Shown here: one piece after another, positions 5,687-9,222 of the stretch | Numbering within the stretch: the first letter of the stretch is position 1 | Layout: each line of letters opens with the position of its first letter | Source of the DNA: Acidobacteriota bacterium | GTDB lineage: Bacteria; Acidobacteriota; Thermoanaerobaculia; Multivoradales; SZUA-115 | DNA length: 9,222 bases | Direction of reading: 5' to 3' | NCBI GenBank assembly: GCA_003231035.1 | Contig: QIHU01000221.1 | Location: forward strand, 1 to 9,222 | Notes under the pieces: generated by a model | What the model was told of the DNA's origin: nothing | Database searches by the model: none | What the model saw: only the letters and a program-made list of their open reading frames with translations | Translations under genes and position numbers: made by a program

Positions 5687-6058
5687 ATGACGCGAGATAT
5701 CGAAAGGCTGACGACCATGGATTTCCCCAACCGCCTCGCCACCCTGCGCAAGGCCCAAAGCCTCACCCAGCAGGCCCTCGCCGACAGTGTCGGCGTCCAC
5801 GTCACCCAGCTACGACGCTATGAGGCCGGCACCTCACAGCCCACACTCGACGTACTAAGAAAGCTCGCCGTGACTCTACGGGTCAGCGCAGATCTGCTTC
5901 TCTTCGATCAGGACGAGCGCGGACCCGATGAAGAGCTGAGGCTTCAGTTCGAGGCCGTTTCTCTGCTCGAAGCCGACGAGAAACACGTCGTGCGCAATGT
6001 CCTTGAGGGCTTGCTTCTCAAGAGCCAAGCCAAGCGCCTAGCCCTACTGGGGCAGTAG
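5687..6058 (+). CDS. XRE/Cro-CI-family helix-turn-helix regulator
   Basis: A 123-residue cytoplasmic DNA-binding protein. An HTH_3 domain spans about residues 13-70. RLATLRKAQSLTQQALADSV holds helices 1-2, VHVTQLRRYEAGTSQP the recognition helix and turn, and the domain closes with LRKLAVTLRVSADLLLF. The C-terminal part (DERGPDEELRLQFEAV, then HVVRNVLEGLLLKSQAKR) is a helical tail that I remember from a common group of small XRE proteins. I chose the ATG at 5687 because GGGAGG lies 4 nt upstream. The earlier in-frame ATG at 5636 falls inside the -10 box and could not be transcribed. It is divergent from the leader/primase/recombinase operon across a shared promoter region, the usual place for a repressor of element replication and integration. 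It converges on the TPR gene with a 12-bp gap. Its target is inferred. Confidence 0.9.
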   Translation: MTRDIERLTTMDFPNRLATLRKAQSLTQQALADSVGVHVTQLRRYEAGTSQPTLDVLRKLAVTLRVSADLLLFDQDERGPDEELRLQFEAVSLLEADEKHVVRNVLEGLLLKSQAKRLALLGQ

Positions 6059-6070
6059 GCCGACCAGCCG

Positions 6071-7384
6071 CTACAGCGAGAAACGATACGCCGGATCGTG
6101 ACGAGCGTTGGACAGGTAGGCCGAGAGCTTGCCGATGGTTTCGGCCTGCTCTTCTTCTTCAACGCGCACCGCATCGGCAAACAGCTTGACCGCCGCCAGC
6201 GTCTCGCGGTGGATCTCGCGGGACTGGAAGATCGGAATCATTTCGCAGGCCAGGTGCTGCACTTCCTCGTGTCGCTCTTGCTCGACGTAGAGCTGAGCGA
6301 TTTCCAGCGAAACGAGAGCGACATCGAAGGCGGCGTCGAGTTCCAGGAAGCCGGACCGGACCGTCTCGTACAAAGTTTCGGCTTCGTGTAAGTCGCCAAG
6401 GCCGGCGGTGACTCGCGCTTCGCACCAGCGGATGCGGAGAGGATCGTTCGGGTTGCCCGTCTCTTCCGCTAGAGCCATTGCCTCAGGCAGTAACTCGGCG
6501 GCTTCTGAGTAGCGACCCAGGTGGCCAAGAATTCCTACTTCTAGGTTGGAGTACACAAATCCGATTCGCTGATTCTCAACCCTCTCGAGTAGTGGCTCCG
6601 CTCGCTCCAGCTCGAGGAGGGCATCTTCTGATTGCCCGGCAGCAGCACGCAATCTTGCACTAACCAAAAGCGCCTCGCCCTCGCCTTGTCGGTCGCTCAC
6701 CTTGCCGTAAACCCGAATCGCCTTGTCGATCGCCGCCATCGCCCAACTGAACCGCCGCTGCGCGCGCAGTAGGCCGCTCTGGTAGCGCAGCACTTGTGCC
6801 GTGACCCGCTGATCGCACAGCTCATCCGCGAGTTCCGCCTGCGCTTGGCCAAGAGCCTTCTCCGCCGCCGGCAAGTCAAAGAGAAGCCTCCAGACATTGC
6901 CCTGGTGCGCATAGGCCAGCGCTTTCATCGCTGCCCTTCCGCCGAGAGGTGCATCCTCGTCCGTCGGGCGGACCCGAATGGCCGCGACCAAGGCAAGACA
7001 AGCATCAAACATCGCTTCGCGCGGCTCACTACCCCAGCGCGAGCGACAGTTGCGCAGGAACGCCTTGGCCATCGTCGCCGTGTGAAAACGGCCGTCGTTG
7101 CAAACCCTCTCGAATTTCTCCTCGTTGGGCAGCCTCGCAAACGCCTGCAACAGCGAATCCATCTCCCGGTACTGTGCTCGCCGCGTCAGCTCGCGGCCCG
7201 GCTCTTCGAGCATCGCCAGTTCCCCGAAGCTCTCCAACTCGAAAAATGTCAGAAGCTCTTCGACACAACCAGGGCACTGGCCGACCTGGTGCAAGTGAGC
7301 CTCGAAGGCTTTCTGGCCGAATAGGTTGCCGTACTCGCAGCAACCCCTTGCGAACTCCACCGGATCAACGTGCTCTTCGTGCAA
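6071..7384 (-). CDS. TPR-repeat protein with N-terminal Cys/His motif
   Basis: A 437-residue predicted soluble protein with no signal peptide. The N-terminus (residues 15-40) carries C15, C16, H30, H32 and CPGC (C37/C40), a small zinc-binding module resembling anti-sigma-type zf-HC2, although the His-Cys spacing is not canonical. From about residue 80 the protein is all helical. From about 170 to 400 it shows degenerate tetratricopeptide repeats (for example YAHQGNVWRLLFDLPAAEKAL, LLVSARLRAAAGQSEDALLEL, VGILGHLGRYSEAAELLPEA, EARVTAGLGDLHEAETLYETV), so it is a protein-protein interaction scaffold. The start is TTG at 7382-7384, with AGGAG 7 nt upstream; no better ATG exists. It follows the small secreted-protein gene by 134 bp on the same strand. 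Such proteins may act as cytoplasmic sensors or regulators, but no partner can be named. It is probably a chromosomal gene and not part of the mobile module. Confidence 0.85.
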   Translation of the reverse strand: MHEEHVDPVEFARGCCEYGNLFGQKAFEAHLHQVGQCPGCVEELLTFFELESFGELAMLEEPGRELTRRAQYREMDSLLQAFARLPNEEKFERVCNDGRFHTATMAKAFLRNCRSRWGSEPREAMFDACLALVAAIRVRPTDEDAPLGGRAAMKALAYAHQGNVWRLLFDLPAAEKALGQAQAELADELCDQRVTAQVLRYQSGLLRAQRRFSWAMAAIDKAIRVYGKVSDRQGEGEALLVSARLRAAAGQSEDALLELERAEPLLERVENQRIGFVYSNLEVGILGHLGRYSEAAELLPEAMALAEETGNPNDPLRIRWCEARVTAGLGDLHEAETLYETVRSGFLELDAAFDVALVSLEIAQLYVEQERHEEVQHLACEMIPIFQSREIHRETLAAVKLFADAVRVEEEEQAETIGKLSAYLSNARHDPAYRFSL

Positions 7385-7426
7385 AACTCTTCTCCTGCTC
7401 TTGGCTGCTCTCAGTGCTATTTCGTC

Positions 7427-7436
7427 GGCTTAAGCC
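7427..7436. repeat. 10-bp palindrome upstream of the TPR gene
   Basis: GGCTTAAGCC lies about 43 bp upstream of the TTG start, inside the 134-bp gap between the small secreted-protein gene and the TPR gene. It could be an operator. No convincing -35/-10 pair is visible beside it. Confidence 0.3.
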
Positions 7437-7518
7437 TAACTTTACTACAACTCCCCCGAACCCCGAAACTGGCGACGGCACAGAGGGCACCGCCACCAGT
7501 TCCGAGGCAAGGCCAGTG

Positions 7519-7758
7519 CTAGCTATCCGGGTCGGCCATCGCACCTTCATCCAACACCGCCTGGCCCCGGCCCGGCTGCTCCCCGCCACCCTCAAACCGA
7601 GCCAGTACCCGAACCACCAGCAGCTCAACCTTGGCGAAAAATCCACCATTCAAGCCAAAACCCGCCCACGGCGAAGCCGAGGCGACCCCCACGGGGACCA
7701 CCGACAAGCTCACCGCCAACACCACCACCGCCACGAAACGAGAAGAAAAACGACGCAT
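7519..7758 (-). CDS. Small secreted protein of unknown function
   Basis: A 79-residue protein. MRRFSSRF plus the hydrophobic stretch VAVVVLAVSLSVVPVGV and the A-S-A-S region form a Sec signal peptide, probably cut near residues 27-30. That leaves a mature peptide of about 50 residues, beginning near PWAGFGLNGG and rich in Gly, Glu and Asp at its end (GGGEQPGRGQ, MADPDS). I recognise no family. The start is ATG 7756-7758, with AAGGAG 7 nt upstream; the frame extends further upstream but has no such site. It sits between the RHS/immunity terminator and the TPR gene, on the same strand as both. It could be co-regulated with the TPR gene, but no shared function can be claimed. Confidence 0.75.
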   Translation of the reverse strand: MRRFSSRFVAVVVLAVSLSVVPVGVASASPWAGFGLNGGFFAKVELLVVRVLARFEGGGEQPGRGQAVLDEGAMADPDS

Positions 7759-7854
7759 CGTCTGCTCCTTTCCCTGGCGGCACCCCGACGCCCCCATGGC
7801 GCCACGGCGCCGCACTTCGGGGTTATGAGCCCACAGAATATGCGTCGTACACGC

Positions 7855-7898
7855 AAAAGCCCCCTCTACGACGCGGCCAAGAGCCGTAGAGGGGGCTT
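7855..7898 (-). terminator. Intrinsic terminator of the RHS toxin/immunity operon
   Basis: Perfect 14-bp arms, AAGCCCCCTCTACG (7857-7870) and CGTAGAGGGGGCTT (7885-7898), around a 14-nt loop. Read leftward the hairpin ends in TTTT, a short U-tract. It lies 108 bp after the immunity stop codon and before the small secreted-protein gene, so it should separate the two transcription units. The plus strand lacks a T-run after the stem. Confidence 0.8.
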
Positions 7899-8006
7899 GC
7901 CTCTGCTCGCTCACCAGAGCTAGAGACGGAGTGACGCAGGCTGGCTAGTTGCCCCCCGCAGGAGCTACGAGATAGAAGTGGTTGTTTGGTGCTGGTGGGT
8001 TACCAC

Positions 8007-8264
8007 CTACTCGTAGACTCTCGCTGCTAAGAGGAGATCGGCAAGCACTCGCCAACTCGGTTGACTCAAATCGACGTCTTCGCCGCGATTCTTGTAGTAA
8101 CCGTCCATATCCTGAGTAAAACCCTGAAAGCCGCCCAAGTACTCCGCAAGTGACGTGTTGGCCCACTTTTGCCCGTGCCGATGTAGATCAACCATAAGCA
8201 GCCGAAGGAAGTCCTCGAAATCTGCTCTGCTCTGAACCTGGTTGGCGACCTCATCAATGTCCAC
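8007..8264 (-). CDS. Probable immunity protein to the RHS toxin (DUF7660-like)
   Basis: An 85-residue acidic, cytoplasmic protein. Its pattern, FEDFLRLLMVDLHRHGQKW, then NTSLAEYLGGFQGFTQDMDGYY, then PSWRVLADLLLAARVYE at the C-terminus, matches my memory of the DUF7660 family, often found as small partners beside toxins. I chose the GTG at 8262-8264 because AAGGAG (8271-8276) sits exactly 6 nt upstream. The in-frame ATG at 8289-8291, which overlaps the RHS stop, has no ribosome binding site. It lies directly after the RHS toxin tip (19-bp gap) and before the operon terminator, the standard position of the gene that protects the producer cell. Both the family name and the immunity role are inferred. 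Confidence 0.75.
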   Translation of the reverse strand: MDIDEVANQVQSRADFEDFLRLLMVDLHRHGQKWANTSLAEYLGGFQGFTQDMDGYYKNRGEDVDLSQPSWRVLADLLLAARVYE

Positions 8265-8283
8265 AGGATACTCCTTACTATGG

Positions 8284-9222
8284 CTAACCATTGGGAATCC
8301 GCACGGCGATGGAAAGGCCATCGTTGGTCGATGTGAACTTCCGAAGTTCGTTACTCGGGATCTGATTAAGGCGAGTAAACGGAATGTCGACCCCTGCCTC
8401 CTGAAAGGCAAAGAGGCGGCGATTGTCGAGGGTAAAGATCTTCCCATCCTTCGCAACTATTCTGATCGGCGGTATGCCCGAAGGATTGATACTGCCACGC
8501 CTAAGCCCAGCGATAAGATCATTGACTGGTCCTACACCCCTTTGGAAATTCGAGTTGATGCTGTTCTGGCTAAAGCGAATGCGGGACGGGTCAATCGTGC
8601 CACTACGGGGAAGATTGGCAAACTCATCAGCCGAGAGAAGAGCCCTCTTCCTTGGCACATCCGCTGCTCGCCCAAGCCGCTTCCTGGTGCGCTTGACCAC
8701 ATCACCCAGCTTGTCCCCAACAGCCTTGAAGCCTCGCTTCGCCATCCCGTAGCTGTTCTGAACACCACTAACCAGCAGCCGCTTGCCTTGCCGCAACTTT
8801 GACCCGGGCACGAGAGGTAACATCCCGAGTCCAGTCAGGAACCGGTCTACTCCACCAAACTCCTCATCATCCCGCAGGTAGTCCCGACCACGGAAGAACG
8901 CGGCAGCATCGGTAACCATCCCCGCTGGAGTGAATTCCACAAGCATGGCGCCCGCTTCTCTGGCGACAGCTTCCTGTCTCGCCGTCGGCGGTTTTGACAT
9001 CTTGAATAGATCAGGGTTATTGCACCCTGGGCAGGCCAGGCCCAGTGGATCGCTCATGTTCACTGGATCGTATCCAGCGAAGATGTACATCGAGGGGCCG
9101 TCGACGAAGCCAAGCGGGTCAGGGGTCACAAACCGGCCTAGTTCGGGGTCAAGCCACCGATTCCTGAAGTACATCAGTCCCGTAGCCTCATCCACCGGCC
9201 TCCCGTGGAATCCGATGGTGGT
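8284..9222 (-). CDS. RHS protein C-terminal end with ParB-like toxin tip (partial, runs off right edge)
   Basis: The last 312 residues of a large RHS polymorphic toxin; the secretion signal and YD-repeat shell lie beyond the right edge. Residues 3-62 are the RHS core end: IGFHGRPVDEATG, YFRNRWLDPELGR, YDPVNM and the closing DPLGL, the conserved boundary where the shell cleaves off its tip. Residues about 63-195 are a linker or pretoxin-like region (PAGMVTDAAAFFRGRDYL, LGMLPLVPGSKL). Residues about 205-312 look like the effector: IRFSQNSI (216-222), IPPIRIVAKDGKIFTLDNRRLFAFQEAG with D266, N267, R268 and R269. This is a pattern I associate with ParB/sulfiredoxin-fold toxin domains; nuclease or other nucleotide-targeting activity is likely but not shown. 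It would be delivered into competitor cells or other targets and neutralised at home by the next gene. Confidence 0.88.
   Translation of the reverse strand, partial: TTIGFHGRPVDEATGLMYFRNRWLDPELGRFVTPDPLGFVDGPSMYIFAGYDPVNMSDPLGLACPGCNNPDLFKMSKPPTARQEAVAREAGAMLVEFTPAGMVTDAAAFFRGRDYLRDDEEFGGVDRFLTGLGMLPLVPGSKLRQGKRLLVSGVQNSYGMAKRGFKAVGDKLGDVVKRTRKRLGRAADVPRKRALLSADEFANLPRSGTIDPSRIRFSQNSINSNFQRGVGPVNDLIAGLRRGSINPSGIPPIRIVAKDGKIFTLDNRRLFAFQEAGVDIPFTRLNQIPSNELRKFTSTNDGLSIAVRIPNG

Noticed and set aside
7759..7914. Longer start for the small secreted protein.
   Set aside because: The extension crosses the operon terminator and would bury the signal peptide inside the protein; ATG 7758 has AAGGAG upstream.
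8265..8456. N-terminal extension of the immunity protein into the toxin gene.
   Set aside because: The extension is the RHS gene read in another frame; the GTG at 8264 has an ideal ribosome binding site.
1..9222. CRISPR array, tRNA or rRNA genes.
   Set aside because: No regularly spaced direct repeats, no cloverleaf with a GTTC-type T-arm, and no rRNA-like segments were seen on reading both strands.

Overview
The window looks like a high-GC chromosome segment from an environmental bacterium. Intact reading frames favour G/C in third codon positions and start at GTG and TTG as well as ATG. The genes are RHS toxin tips, a TPR protein with an N-terminal CxxC, and a CHC2/Toprim protein paired with a tyrosine recombinase. 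From memory of the families only, this mix suits Acidobacteriota (Thermoanaerobaculia-like), Myxococcota or Planctomycetota. The phylum is not proven by the sequence.

Right end (7857-9222, minus strand): the 3' end of an RHS gene carries the conserved core end (DPLGL motif) and a variable C-terminal toxin with a ParB-like TLDNRR motif. It is followed by a small probable immunity gene with a GTG start and a strong ribosome binding site, then a hairpin terminator. Next (6071-7758, minus strand) come a small secreted protein and a TPR protein that starts at TTG.

Centre (1353-6058): this resembles the core of an integrative element. A XRE-family regulator reads rightward from a well-formed sigma-70-type promoter at 5612-5640. 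Divergently, on the minus strand, run a 20-residue proline-rich leader ORF, a CHC2/Toprim/P-loop primase-helicase-like gene, its second half in another frame, and a tyrosine recombinase joined by a TGATG overlap. The two primase pieces look like one gene split by a small frameshift at about 3428-3434.

Left end (1-1352): about 830 bp of very GC-rich DNA has no convincing gene but contains many perfect palindromes. Two of them (966-988 and 1029-1044) look like recombinase arm pairs and lie just past the recombinase gene. Beyond this, an uninterrupted minus-strand frame (520 to the left edge) joins a signal-anchor segment to an RHS core end. That core end is 43/56 residues identical to the one at the right edge, so two homologous RHS tips in the same orientation bracket about 9 kb.

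Taken together, this is an RHS toxin locus whose downstream accessory region also holds a probably decayed integrative module. The most useful leads are the split primase-helicase, the in-frame leader ORF ahead of it, the palindrome pair as a possible recombination site, the chimeric RHS tip, and the toxin/immunity pair.
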